A stretch of DNA of 64,000 nt from CAYZED01 sp964477445 (GCA_964477445.1 CAYZED010000008.1:1-64000), one strand, 5' to 3'; numbered from the stretch's first letter, positions 27,080 through 35,806 are shown. Numbers and translations are program-made. The notes: a model not told the origin generated them from the letters alone.

Positions 27080-27625
27080 ATGAGCATTTATGAATTTAAG
27101 GCTACAGACATTGACGGAGAAGAGATTGCACTTAAACAATTTGAAGGCAAAGTCCTTATAATCGTTAATACCGCTAGTAAATGCGGCTTCACACCTCAAT
27201 ATAAGGATTTAGAAGAACTATACATGAAATATAAAGATCGGGGACTTGAAATACTGGGTTTTCCATGTAATCAATTCAAGGAACAAGAACCTGGCACATC
27301 TGACGAAATAAAAAAGTTTTGTGAATTGAACTATGGTGTTACTTTCACTCTGTTTGAGAAAATTGATGTTAGAGGTGAAAATATCCATCCAATATTTAAA
27401 TATTTAACAGACAAAGCTCACTTTAAGGGAATAGACAAAGAGCATCCCATCGGGAAAGTTCTACATGCCATTTTGACCGAAAAAGCGAAAGATTATTTTG
27501 ATGATAATTCTATTAAATGGAATTTCACAAAATTCCTTATAGATAGAACTGGTGAAGTTGTGGCCCGATTCGAACCAACTACATCACCTATAAAAATGAC
27601 TAAAGATATTGAGAAGTTGTTGTAA
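27080..27625 (+). CDS. Glutathione peroxidase family protein (Cys type)
   Basis: Thiol peroxidase of the glutathione peroxidase fold, 181 aa, reducing hydroperoxides, in most bacteria with thioredoxin as donor. The catalytic Cys is in NTASKCGFTPQY (about residue 37), the Gln/Trp partners are in FPCNQF and WNFTKF (about residue 140). There is no selenocysteine codon. The start has AAGGAAG. Together with FprA and rubredoxin at 62-63 kb it points to oxidative stress defence in an anaerobe. A hairpin lies in the convergent gap to pxpC. Confidence 0.93.
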   Translation: MSIYEFKATDIDGEEIALKQFEGKVLIIVNTASKCGFTPQYKDLEELYMKYKDRGLEILGFPCNQFKEQEPGTSDEIKKFCELNYGVTFTLFEKIDVRGENIHPIFKYLTDKAHFKGIDKEHPIGKVLHAILTEKAKDYFDDNSIKWNFTKFLIDRTGEVVARFEPTTSPIKMTKDIEKLL

Positions 27626-27682
27626 ACTTTAACCATTTGAAATCGTATTGATAGTATTGAGCAACCCCCAAAACTAGCAGTT

Positions 27683-27717
27683 AATCGAAATCCTTCGTTC
27701 ACTCAAGGTTTTCGATT
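27683..27717 (+). terminator. Hairpin between gpx and pxpC, probable terminator
   Basis: AATCGAAATCCTT pairs with AAGGTTTTCGATT (12 of 13) around a 9-base loop; a T run follows 8 bases later on the plus strand. It sits between convergent genes and may serve both. Confidence 0.5.
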
Positions 27718-27779
27718 GCTGCTCTTATTTTTTCGGAAATTTTTTCAGCTTCAACACAATCTGTGTTCTCTAGCATCAC

Positions 27780-28835
27780 CTATTCTAAGACCTCTTCTAC
27801 ACAAACAATAAAAATCTCTTGATTTATCTTCAGTCTAAAATTCTTATTATTTGATGAAAAATTGTTTGCGTTTGAAAAATCAAGATCCAATCTATCATTG
27901 AATAGATTTTCTAAATGCGATTCTCTTAACTTATATAATTCTTGAGCTTCTTCAATTTTCACTTTCTGAAAATGTATTATATCTCCAGGCTTTTTTTGAG
28001 CCAAAATAGGAATATCAACCGATATTACGTTAGCTATCCTTGTATATCCACCTGTTGTTTGTCTATCCGCCATCATGATAATTGGGCTCCCATTCCCAGC
28101 GACTTGAATAGTTCCAAGATTAACTCCTGATGAAATAATATCAGGTGACGCCACGTGCTCTATCTTTTTTCCGTCAATTCGAATTCCCATTCTGTCACAT
28201 TGGTTAGAAATCGTAAATTTTTCATTATAAAAATCATTAATTGAATCTATTTTAAAAGATCGCTCTTCTGGACCTTCAAGAACACGAATTTCATTTTCAT
28301 CAAAATAATTTTTAGCCTGAAAACTATTAATCTGACGAAACTCAAAATTATCAAAATTAGGCTTTCTTAGAGATAATATTAATTCATCCCCAGTATTTAA
28401 TTTTCTTCCTTCATAACCTCCAATTAAAGCCTTTGTGTATGTGGACTTACTTCCCATAACTTCGCTAATTTCAAATCCACCTTTAAAAGATAAATACGCT
28501 CTCGCCCCTTTGACTATGCTTCCAAACGATAATACCTCGCCTTTTTTTGCAAAATTTGTTTGATATAGCTGTACAATTGCTCCATCGAGAGAAGCTGATA
28601 AATCCGCTCCTGTTATTGCAAATATTGCATCACATTGGAATTCAAAAGTTGGGCCTAAAAGTGTTATTTCTAACACTGCTTCATTCCTATTATTAAATGT
28701 AAGATAATTAGCTAATTGCATTGCAAGAGTATCCATAGCTCCCGAAACTGGCACACCGTAACTTTGAAAGGCAAATCTTCCAAAGTCTTGTATCGTAGTT
28801 AATAATCCACCTATAATAACTTTTATTTTATTCAT
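27780..28835 (-). CDS. pxpC: 5-oxoprolinase subunit C
   Basis: Subunit of the ATP-dependent bacterial 5-oxoprolinase PxpABC, which opens 5-oxoproline (pyroglutamate) to glutamate. Older annotations call this family allophanate hydrolase subunit 2 or KipA. It is 351 aa, with typical TTIQDFGRFAFQSYGVPVSGAMD at the N-terminus (abridged reading: TIQDFGR...GVPVSGAMD), then LGPTFEFQ, DRMGIRIDGK and the C-terminal RQTTGGYTRIANV. The start overlaps the pxpB stop by 4 bases (ATGA), so the two are translationally coupled. Confidence 0.9.
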   Translation of the reverse strand: MNKIKVIIGGLLTTIQDFGRFAFQSYGVPVSGAMDTLAMQLANYLTFNNRNEAVLEITLLGPTFEFQCDAIFAITGADLSASLDGAIVQLYQTNFAKKGEVLSFGSIVKGARAYLSFKGGFEISEVMGSKSTYTKALIGGYEGRKLNTGDELILSLRKPNFDNFEFRQINSFQAKNYFDENEIRVLEGPEERSFKIDSINDFYNEKFTISNQCDRMGIRIDGKKIEHVASPDIISSGVNLGTIQVAGNGSPIIMMADRQTTGGYTRIANVISVDIPILAQKKPGDIIHFQKVKIEEAQELYKLRESHLENLFNDRLDLDFSNANNFSSNNKNFRLKINQEIFIVCVEEVLE

Positions 28836-29572
28836 ATATTCGACCCTACTTCGGAAATTTTTACTTTGTATTCGTTTTTTTCTACTTTGTTCACAATATC
28901 ATCGTATTCATCTTCTAAAATAGGCTCAAACTTTAAGTACTGAGATTGTTTAAGTAAAAAAGGTTTTTCTAATCTTAAATCAAATAAACGAACAGGGGTT
29001 CTGCCGATTATTCTCCAACCACCTGGACTATCTAGTGGATAAATTCCTGTTTGACTCCCAGCTATGCCTACCGATCCAGCTGATATCTTTGTACGAGGTT
29101 CCAAAAGTCGTGGGGTTGCGATTTTATCAGACATTCCCCCTAAGTATGGGAATCCGGGATTAAATCCAATCATATAAATTAAGTATTTACCTTCACTGTG
29201 AATTTTTATCACTTCTTCAATAGTTAGATTGTTCAAATTGGCAACATCGGAAATGTCTATTCCAAATTTTTCACTGTAGCAAACTGGAATGTGAACGATT
29301 TCGATTTTTTCGGAATTTTTTATCGAAAAATTTGTTAGCAACCCTTTTAGTATATTCACAAATTCAAAATAACCAACGTCCTTCGGATTATAATAGACAA
29401 GTATTGAGTTATATGCTGATACTACTTCAGTAATTTCGTAATTTATTAAGTCAGCTGAAAAACAAGCTACCTTTTTATTAATTTCCTCAGAAATTATATC
29501 CTCAAATTTGATTAGTACGCCATTATCACCTAATGCAGAAAAAGTAACTGACTCTATCATCTTTTTGCCCAT
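28832..29572 (-). CDS. pxpB: 5-oxoprolinase subunit B
   Basis: Partner of pxpC (KipI / allophanate hydrolase subunit 1 fold), 246 aa. Recognisable motifs are FSALGDNGVLIKFED near the N-terminus, HIPVCYSEKFGIDIS, the GFNPGFPYLGG signature and the SAGSVGIAGSQTGIYPLDSPGGW block. The first in-frame ATG has only a weak ribosome binding site (AGAAAAGAA), and a second ATG lies 4 codons later. It lies 17 bases after pxpA. Confidence 0.9.
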   Translation of the reverse strand: MGKKMIESVTFSALGDNGVLIKFEDIISEEINKKVACFSADLINYEITEVVSAYNSILVYYNPKDVGYFEFVNILKGLLTNFSIKNSEKIEIVHIPVCYSEKFGIDISDVANLNNLTIEEVIKIHSEGKYLIYMIGFNPGFPYLGGMSDKIATPRLLEPRTKISAGSVGIAGSQTGIYPLDSPGGWRIIGRTPVRLFDLRLEKPFLLKQSQYLKFEPILEDEYDDIVNKVEKNEYKVKISEVGSNI

Positions 29573-29588
29573 TTCTTTTCTAAATATT

Positions 29589-30365
29589 TTATTTATTTAA
29601 TGATTTAACGTTTACTCCTTCGTTAAAGAAAGTCGTATTGATTTTTTTTGCAAATTTCAAAGCATTTACATTATCTCCATGTAAGCAAATAGTATCACAC
29701 ACAATGTTAATTTCCTTACCTTCTATTGTTATGATTTTCTTTTCTTTAATCATTTTAATTACACGATTTACACAAACTTCTTCATCCTTTATAAGCGCCC
29801 CTTCAACTGTTCTGGGAACAAGACTTCCATCACTTTGATAAGCTCTATCTGCAAAAACTTCATTAGCATATTTTAATCCTACATCTTTGGATGCACGAAT
29901 CATTTCAGAACCAGCAAGTCCAATAAAAGTTAAGTCTTTATCAAAATCAAAAATAGCCTTAGCAATAGCATAAGATAGTTCATAATTCTTTGCGGCCATA
30001 TTATATAATGCACCGTGAGGTTTAACATGATTTAATCTGCCTCCATATGCTTTTATAAATGCGCTCAAAGCCCCTATTTGGTACAAAACATAACTCCTTG
30101 CTTCTTTAGGTGATATACTCATATTTCTTCTTCCAAATCCCATTAAATCAGGAAAACCAGGATGGGCGCCTATCGAAACGCCTTTTTCAATAGCCATCTT
30201 TATAGTTTTGTCCATTACCATTGGATCTCCCGCATGAAAACCGCATGCAATATTTACAGATGAAACAAAACTCATTATTTCTTCATCAAATCCAAGTTTA
30301 TATTCTCCAAAGCTTTCGCCAATATCACAATTTAGATCTATTTCCATTTGCTTGACCTCACTCAT
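29589..30365 (-). CDS. pxpA: 5-oxoprolinase subunit A (LamB/YcsF family)
   Basis: Third part of the 5-oxoprolinase, 258 aa, formerly LamB/YcsF. It shows the family start IDLNCDIGESFGEYKLG with conserved Asp/Asn residues, NIACGFHAGDP, GAHPGFPDLMGFGRR and KPHGALYN. The start overlaps the stop of the DUF4392 gene by 4 bases (ATGA), so pxpA is tied to the putative D-glutamate cyclase genes upstream. Confidence 0.93.
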   Translation of the reverse strand: MSEVKQMEIDLNCDIGESFGEYKLGFDEEIMSFVSSVNIACGFHAGDPMVMDKTIKMAIEKGVSIGAHPGFPDLMGFGRRNMSISPKEARSYVLYQIGALSAFIKAYGGRLNHVKPHGALYNMAAKNYELSYAIAKAIFDFDKDLTFIGLAGSEMIRASKDVGLKYANEVFADRAYQSDGSLVPRTVEGALIKDEEVCVNRVIKMIKEKKIITIEGKEINIVCDTICLHGDNVNALKFAKKINTTFFNEGVNVKSLNK

Positions 30366-31240
30366 TTATTTCTTATTTTGTTCAGTGCCTTTAGTATTTC
30401 TAAATTTTTTTCCATTGAAACACCATCAACAGTCATTACATTGTTTTTTGTAACCCCATCAACGGCACCTGCTATTTTCATTTGTTCATACATAAGGATT
30501 TCGAGATTTTCTGTTTGTAGTAAGTCGGCTTCAGCGACAGCCTCAAGTGCTGCGCCTAAAGCATAACCACCCCAATTTGATATTGGAACAGTGATTACAT
30601 AGTCAGCTGAAGAATTAGCGCAAATTTTTTCGCCATCTTTAACTAATTCGTGAATCCTTTGCCTTAGTTTTCCCATTCCAAGCTCATTTCCACCATCACC
30701 TATTGCTATTGTTTTAACATTCCTATTTTTTGCCTCACAAAAAAACGCATCCGTCGATGCAACAAATTCAGAAATATCTATACCCTTCATATTGTAATTT
30801 TTGCCATCAACTGCTTTTCCCGGGCGTTCAATGGCTATAATATGAGTTGGTTCGATTTCTTCGATAATCTTAACACAAAATTTATCTGAATCAATAAAAG
30901 GCACTTCAATAATTTTCGCTTTTATTTCTAACACGTTAGCGCATGCTTCAAGTAATTCTTTTGAATATTTATCGGTTATAAGTATCACGTCTTTATTTAG
31001 TTTTTCGAGACAATATGCTAAAGAAGCTGCCCCTGGTGGACCATCAGTTTCTCCAATTAGTTTGTCTGGAATACAAAAGCCTGTTAAGATTACAACTCTT
31101 TCGCTTTTCATTAACTCGTTTGCTGATTTTTCAATTTCTCCTGGAATATATGCGTTAACTAGTCCTCTCCCAGTAACGTCACTCGAAACAACTTCTTCAA
31201 TTTCTAGCAAACGCTGTCTTAAATCTTCATAATTTATCAT
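30362..31240 (-). CDS. DUF4392 protein, probable D-glutamate cyclase part
   Basis: The 292-aa protein matches the DUF4392 (glutamate cyclase) domain, which in vertebrate D-glutamate cyclase is the C-terminal half and converts D-glutamate to 5-oxo-D-proline. Visible are the nucleotide-fold-like ILTGFCIPDKLIGETDGPPGA, AIERPGKAVDGKNYNMKG and the glycine segment IAIGDGGNELGMGKLR. It overlaps the DUF1445 gene and pxpA by 4 bases each. The enzyme function is inferred from the domain; it has not been shown for this bacterial form here. Confidence 0.8.
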   Translation of the reverse strand: MINYEDLRQRLLEIEEVVSSDVTGRGLVNAYIPGEIEKSANELMKSERVVILTGFCIPDKLIGETDGPPGAASLAYCLEKLNKDVILITDKYSKELLEACANVLEIKAKIIEVPFIDSDKFCVKIIEEIEPTHIIAIERPGKAVDGKNYNMKGIDISEFVASTDAFFCEAKNRNVKTIAIGDGGNELGMGKLRQRIHELVKDGEKICANSSADYVITVPISNWGGYALGAALEAVAEADLLQTENLEILMYEQMKIAGAVDGVTKNNVMTVDGVSMEKNLEILKALNKIRNK

Positions 31241-32013
31241 AGACTCTTTAGCTCCTCATCTCTTATATCTGTGATAAACATATGGCCTGGTGAATGCGTT
31301 ATAACTAAATCAGGTCTTGCCCGCATAATTGCCGCTTGAGGTGTTACTCCGCATGCCCAAAAAACTGGTATTTCTCCTTCTCTTATTGTAACTGCATCCC
31401 CGAAGTCTGGCTTATTTATATCACTGATTCCTAGTTCTTCATAATTCCCAATTTTTAGCGGCGCTCCATGCACTGATGGATATTCAGAAGTAACATCTAT
31501 CGCTTTTTGGATAAGATCTTTTGACATAGGTCTCATGCTAACAACTGTAGGTCCGCTAAATATACCGGCTTCAGTACATTCAATATTCGTAATATACATC
31601 GGTACGTTTTTGTTTTCATCAATATGTCTAATTGGCACTCCATTTTTAATCAATGCATCTTCAAATGTAAAACTACATCCAATTAAGAAACTAACAGAAT
31701 CCTCATTAAAATATTTTAAACAATCCGTTACTTCTTCGATTAAAACCCCATCTTTGAGTATCCTGTATTTTGGAATATCCGTTCGAATATCTGCATCAAT
31801 TGAAAGCTTATTTGGATTAATTTCACCCGCTTCACAAACATCAAGTAAGGGGCATGACTTAGGGTTTCTAATGCAAAAAAGCAAAAAATCGAACGCATAT
31901 CTTTTGTGCAAAATTACTAAATTTGCCTGTGCAAAACCACGTGCAAGACCAGAAGTTTGACCTGTGATTTCTCTGGTTCTTATTCTCTTTCTTAGTTCAT
32001 CATTTTCTCTCAT
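31237..32013 (-). CDS. DUF1445 family protein (YcsI-like hydro-lyase family)
   Basis: A 258-aa protein of the DUF1445/YcsI family. The N-terminal part has ITGQTSGLARGFAQANLV, then the C-containing FCIRNPKSCPLLDVCEAG, GCSFTFEDALI, RPMSKDLIQKA and CGVTPQAAI, HSPGHMFITD at the end. In Bacillus ycsI sits in the ycsF-kip (pxp) operon; in vertebrate D-glutamate cyclase the same family forms the N-terminal half. Here it is the first gene of the coupled cluster DUF1445-DUF4392-pxpA-pxpB-pxpC. A good ribosome binding site (TGGTGA) precedes ATG 32013. Confidence 0.85.
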   Translation of the reverse strand: MRENDELRKRIRTREITGQTSGLARGFAQANLVILHKRYAFDFLLFCIRNPKSCPLLDVCEAGEINPNKLSIDADIRTDIPKYRILKDGVLIEEVTDCLKYFNEDSVSFLIGCSFTFEDALIKNGVPIRHIDENKNVPMYITNIECTEAGIFSGPTVVSMRPMSKDLIQKAIDVTSEYPSVHGAPLKIGNYEELGISDINKPDFGDAVTIREGEIPVFWACGVTPQAAIMRARPDLVITHSPGHMFITDIRDEELKSL

Positions 32014-32065
32014 AAATCACCAATTAATTCAACTACTATTAGTGAACCCTTCCTATAAGTTCTCG

Positions 32066-32115
32066 ATCTAAAAGTTTTCAATCTAAAAGTTTTCAATCTA
32101 AAAGTTTTCAATCTC
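32066..32115. repeat. 15-bp tandem repeat, 3.3 copies
   Basis: ATCTAAAAGTTTTCA is repeated exactly at 32066, 32081 and 32096, with ATCT of a fourth copy. It lies in the 130-base gap between the CDF gene and the DUF1445 gene. No function is visible; it looks like slippage in AT-rich intergenic DNA. Confidence 0.85.
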
Positions 32116-32142
32116 AAATTTATCAATAAATATGCTTATTCT

Positions 32143-33015
32143 TTATTTTTCTTTATATGGCTCAAAATGAATTACGTTTTGAACGTTCCCACTAATTTTT
32201 TCTCTGAGCTCATTCTCAATATTATGTGCTAACATATGAGATTCTTCTAATGTTAGGCTCGGTTCAGCAAGTATGTGCATATCAATAAAAACATCATCTG
32301 TAGTTCCTCTACTTCTAATTTTGTGTACTGCTTTGACTTCTGGGTATTTCATGCAAATATCTTCAATAATTCCTGGTTCTACGACAGCTTTATCAACGAG
32401 AATGCCACTAACACTCTTAAATATTTCATATGCAGCAAATAAAATAAATCCTGCAACAATTAGCGATGCAATAGGATCAATGATTGATGGAGCTCCTAGT
32501 TTAATAGAAACTAAGGTTATCAAAACACCTATTGTGACATAAATATCACTTCTTGTATGCATAGCATCAGAAATGAGGATTGTACTTTTTAACTGCTTTC
32601 CGCGCTTCATTTCATATGTTGTAACAAAAATATTTATTGCAAGAGTGACTAACATAACAATAAGGCTTACATTTGTCACCTGTGGCATAACAGGATTTCC
32701 AAATTTCACTATCGCTCCAGAAATAATATTAAATCCTAAAAAGCCCAGCATACTTACTATGAATAAACCAGTTAATGTCTCATACTTTTTATGTCCATAA
32801 GGATGATCTGCATCAACGGGTTTAGCAGCAATTCCTATCCCTATAAGCCCTACAATATTTGATGTTCCATCAGTAATTGAGTGAAATCCATCCGCCGTCA
32901 TACTGGCACTATTTATTATAGTTCCCATAACTACCTTCGCCGCAGCAACTGCAAAATTTGCAAACAAAATAATAGTTAATACCCATCTAATCTGTTTAAA
33001 TCTAATAACTGTCAT
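32143..33015 (-). CDS. Cation diffusion facilitator family transporter
   Basis: Membrane exporter of divalent metal ions (Zn, Fe, Mn or Co) driven by proton antiport, 290 aa. Six membrane segments are visible. Metal ligands are in SMTADGFHSITDG in helix II and in SDAMHTRSDIYVT in helix V (HxxxD pattern), with DADHPYGHKKYE in the loop between. The C-terminal cytoplasmic domain has DVFIDMHILAEPSLTLEESH. I chose ATG 33015, 6 bases after GGAGG, rather than an in-frame TTG 12 codons upstream. The substrate cannot be assigned from the sequence. Confidence 0.9.
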   Translation of the reverse strand: MTVIRFKQIRWVLTIILFANFAVAAAKVVMGTIINSASMTADGFHSITDGTSNIVGLIGIGIAAKPVDADHPYGHKKYETLTGLFIVSMLGFLGFNIISGAIVKFGNPVMPQVTNVSLIVMLVTLAINIFVTTYEMKRGKQLKSTILISDAMHTRSDIYVTIGVLITLVSIKLGAPSIIDPIASLIVAGFILFAAYEIFKSVSGILVDKAVVEPGIIEDICMKYPEVKAVHKIRSRGTTDDVFIDMHILAEPSLTLEESHMLAHNIENELREKISGNVQNVIHFEPYKEK

Positions 33016-33101
33016 TACATGCCTCCATCCAATATTTACTTTCTGATTCACTTAATTATAGCATTCAAATACAAAATTCAATAAGAATATTACATCAATC
33101 A

Positions 33102-34343
33102 CTATATTAACCCAATCGGTACAATCAAATTTTCGCTATCAAAGGCACTCAGCTCTTCTTTCATGCAAAGCACGGCGCTTTTCCCCCGTTCCTGTTCTGC
33201 TTTATCCAGAGTTTTAAAAACCTTTGTTAATTGGTTTGCCGGAGATGCGGTTTTTTTAATTTCAATCGGAGAAAGTTTCCCATCTGCTTCGATTATAAGA
33301 TCAATCTCTTTCATGTCTTTGTCTCTGTAATAGTATAAAAATGGGGTCTTCGCAGCGTTATAATAACTCTTAAGAATCTCGCTAACGACATAGTTTTCTA
33401 ACATCGCACCATTCATAGCTCCACTTTCAAGAGTCTCTGGACTGCTCCACTTAGTAATGTAAGCACAAAGCCCGGTATCATAAAAGTAAAGCTTTGGAGT
33501 TTTAATTGTTCGTTTTAGTATGTTGTTCGAAAATGGATGCAGATAGAATATAATCCCCAAAGTCTCCAAAATTGTCATCCAGCTTTTGGCTGTTATTTGA
33601 TTTATGTCAGCATCCCTAGATATATCGGCATAGTTAACTAATTGGCTAACGCGTCCAGCCACTGCAGTAATGAATTTCATAAATTTCAGCGAATCAATCG
33701 ATCCAGATAATTCTTTAATGTCTCGCTCTAGGTAGGTGCTTAGATAGCTCATATAAAAAATATTACTGTCCTTATATTTCCCGCTTACGACAGCCGGCAT
33801 TCCTCCTATGAATATGCGTTTGAACATTTCTGGAGTTGTTACTTTCTTAATCTTTTTTTGCCGGACTGATAAAGTAGTTATGTCTACCTTAAATGGAGTA
33901 TTCTCTGTTGTATTATAAATTTCATTCTGCGAAAGAGTAGAAAGGCTCAACACTGCAACCCTTCCTGCCAAAGATTCTTGAACGCCACTCATCAGTTTAA
34001 ATATCTGCGATCCCGTTAACCAAAACTCCCCAGCCAGCTGGTTTTTATCGCACATAATCTTAATGTACGTGAATAATTCAGGTGCATACTGTACTTCATC
34101 AATAAATATCGGAGTTTTATATATTTGAAAAAACATAGCCGGATCTGATTTCGCCAGAGCTCTGATTGTAAGATCATCTAGCGTTACATAGGTTCTTTCT
34201 GTTCCTTCCATCAGGTTTCTCAGCATTGTCGTTTTTCCAACCTGTCGCGGACCAGTAATTAGTATTGCTGGATATTGCTCAGACAGATCTAGCACAATCT
34301 GCTCCATANNNNNNNNNNCCATACTACGTTTTATATAACTCAT
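33102..34343 (-). CDS. ATP-binding protein with DUF4143 (AAA/DEXX-box type), interrupted by an assembly gap
   Basis: AAA ATPase of the DUF4143 group, common in anaerobes with unknown function. It has the start MSYIKRSM, Walker A TGPRQVGKTTML, Walker B IFIDEVQYAPE, a LTGSQIF sensor segment, and a C-terminal PD-(D/E)XK-like region (EIDLIIEADGKLSPIEIKK). At the N-terminus a 10-N gap (34309-34318) lies between RSM and MEQIV. Both flanks carry the same CCATA on the plus strand, so the contigs probably overlap by 5 bases and nothing is missing: the join reads YIKRSMEQIVLDL, the usual family spacing. The codon use looks richer in GC than its neighbours, which may mean transfer. ATG 34343 has a modest ribosome binding site (GGTGAG). 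Confidence 0.8.
   Translation of the reverse strand: MSYIKRSMXXXXMEQIVLDLSEQYPAILITGPRQVGKTTMLRNLMEGTERTYVTLDDLTIRALAKSDPAMFFQIYKTPIFIDEVQYAPELFTYIKIMCDKNQLAGEFWLTGSQIFKLMSGVQESLAGRVAVLSLSTLSQNEIYNTTENTPFKVDITTLSVRQKKIKKVTTPEMFKRIFIGGMPAVVSGKYKDSNIFYMSYLSTYLERDIKELSGSIDSLKFMKFITAVAGRVSQLVNYADISRDADINQITAKSWMTILETLGIIFYLHPFSNNILKRTIKTPKLYFYDTGLCAYITKWSSPETLESGAMNGAMLENYVVSEILKSYYNAAKTPFLYYYRDKDMKEIDLIIEADGKLSPIEIKKTASPANQLTKVFKTLDKAEQERGKSAVLCMKEELSAFDSENLIVPIGLI
34309..34318. other. Assembly gap (10 N) with identical 5-base flanks
   Basis: The flanks end and begin with CCATA. The sequence is probably contiguous with a 5-base overlap, so the N run may correspond to no missing DNA. Confidence 0.85.
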
Positions 34344-34578
34344 TTTCTCACCACTTTCGTCCAATCTATGTCACGTCTATATATTAGCCGAAAATATCGC
34401 AAAATGCAAGCCTCTTAGTTCGTATCAGCACCTTTTTAAAATCTGATTGATGTATGGTTGATTGGCTTTATCTGCTCTCAAGAGATGTTAGAACAAAAGG
34501 CCGATTCAGCCGTCTCGTCATGAGCTGTGGGAATCTATAATATGCATCTTTTAGACATCTATAAGTAATTTCTCACAA

Positions 34579-34608
34579 TAAAAAAGAGATAGCGTTTAAA
34601 CTATCTCT
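34579..34608 (-). terminator. Terminator after tRNA-Val
   Basis: AGAGATAG / CTATCTCT form an 8-base stem with an 8-base loop (34585-34608). On the minus strand it is followed by TTTTTTATTG. It lies 12 bases after the tRNA 3' end. Confidence 0.85.
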
Positions 34609-34619
34609 ATCATTACTTA

Positions 34620-34697
34620 TGGTGGGCGGTACTGGGTTCGAACCAGCGACCCCTACGATGTCAACGTAGTACTCTAACCAAGCTGAGCTAACCGCCC
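34620..34697 (-). tRNA. tRNA-Val (GAC anticodon)
   Basis: Full cloverleaf read on the minus strand: acceptor GGGCGGT/ACCGCCC, D arm GCTC/GAGT, anticodon stem CTACG/CGTAG with loop TTGACAT (anticodon GAC), T arm with TTCGAAC loop, discriminator A and an encoded CCA end. A terminator follows. Confidence 0.97.
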
Positions 34698-34828
34698 TTA
34701 CGTTAGAGCAAGTCATTCGGCAAGCTCCTCTGCCTACCCATTATACATTTCAGAACGTTTTTTTGTCAATCCTAAATTCACAATATATCTCAGTCAAAAA
34801 CCAAATATATTACGTAAGTTAAGTCACA

Positions 34829-35806
34829 CTATTTCGCACTAGGGATAAATAACTGCTGCCCGTTCTTTTTATAGCTTTTAATTAAAGCTTGGCCTTCTTT
34901 TGATGTAATAAAATCTGAAAAAGCTTTAGCCGCTTTTGCATTAACATTTGGGAATTTCGCAGGGTTTACTAGAATAACTCCATAAGGGTTAAATAATTTT
35001 GAGTTGCCAAGTGCTACAAGCTTAAGATTTGTTAGCTTATCTTTTGCAGAACCCCAAGTTCCACTGTCAACTAATGTATAGCCTTGTAATTCATTTGCCA
35101 TATTTAATAAATCAAGCATTCCAACGCCTGTTTCTTTATACCAAGTATCAGTTTTCCCTGAAGGCGTAACTCCTGCAGTTTTCCAAATCGATAGTTCCTT
35201 TGTATTTGTGCCTGATTTATCAGCTCTCGATAAAAATATGCTTTTTGTATTATAAATCTTTTTGAAGGCATCAGTTGGGTCAGTCTGACCAGTTATTTTA
35301 GCCGGATCATTCTTTGGTCCGACTATATAATAGAAATTATACATTACGTCTTTTCTGTCTATTCCATATCCACCAGCAACGAATGCATCTTCAGCTGCTC
35401 TGGAATGAACAAGTAACAAATCGGCATCTCCACGTTTTCCAATTTCAATCGCTTCTCCTGAACCCACTGAAACCCACTTAGTTTTCGTCTTGTATTTATT
35501 GTCAAAAATCGGCACTAAATAGTCCAATAAACCAGTATCATTAGTGCTTGTTGTTGTGGCAATAGTTAAACTAGTTCCTCTAATTTCATTTCTTTCAGGA
35601 ATTATTAACTTTTGCCCTACTTTTAATTTTTTTGTTCCATTTGCGTCTGTAATGTCTTCTACGGCAACGTTAAACTTATTTGCGATTTTTAGTAGCGTGT
35701 CACCCTTTACTACTTTGTAGTTAGTTACCACAGCAAATGCAAAACTTGTACTTGTTAGCATAATCACCATAGCTAGCAGTAAACATAATAGTTTTCTTGA
35801 TCTCAT
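34829..35806 (-). CDS. tupA: Tungstate ABC transporter binding protein with N-terminal LysM domain
   Basis: Extracellular binding protein for tungstate (or molybdate). After a signal peptide (about 25 residues, ending AFA) a LysM domain follows (YKVVKGDTLLKIANKFNVAVEDI ... abridged as KGDTLLKIANKFNV, LKVGQKLIIP). Then comes the periplasmic-binding fold with the TupA hallmark TTTSTNDTGLLDYL (about residues 86-99), SVGSGEAIEIGKRGDADLLL and SRADKSGTNTKE. There is no lipobox Cys: the protein is predicted to be held in the wall through LysM rather than by a lipid, unusual for a Gram-positive ABC binding protein. It is the last gene of tupB-tupC-tupA, behind a Moco/Tuco-type leader. GAGGAGAG precedes the start. 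Confidence 0.9.
   Translation of the reverse strand: MRSRKLLCLLLAMVIMLTSTSFAFAVVTNYKVVKGDTLLKIANKFNVAVEDITDANGTKKLKVGQKLIIPERNEIRGTSLTIATTTSTNDTGLLDYLVPIFDNKYKTKTKWVSVGSGEAIEIGKRGDADLLLVHSRAAEDAFVAGGYGIDRKDVMYNFYYIVGPKNDPAKITGQTDPTDAFKKIYNTKSIFLSRADKSGTNTKELSIWKTAGVTPSGKTDTWYKETGVGMLDLLNMANELQGYTLVDSGTWGSAKDKLTNLKLVALGNSKLFNPYGVILVNPAKFPNVNAKAAKAFSDFITSKEGQALIKSYKKNGQQLFIPSAK

Noticed and set aside
27080..27625. Selenocysteine in glutathione peroxidase
   Set aside because: The catalytic position is a normal Cys codon (TGC) and no in-frame TGA is present.
32066..32115. 15-bp repeats as regulator sites or CRISPR
   Set aside because: Perfect head-to-tail copies in AT-rich intergenic DNA without promoter relation; slippage is simpler.
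33102..34700. Integrated element at tRNA-Val
   Set aside because: No integrase and no repeat of the tRNA 3' end was found downstream of the ATPase gene.
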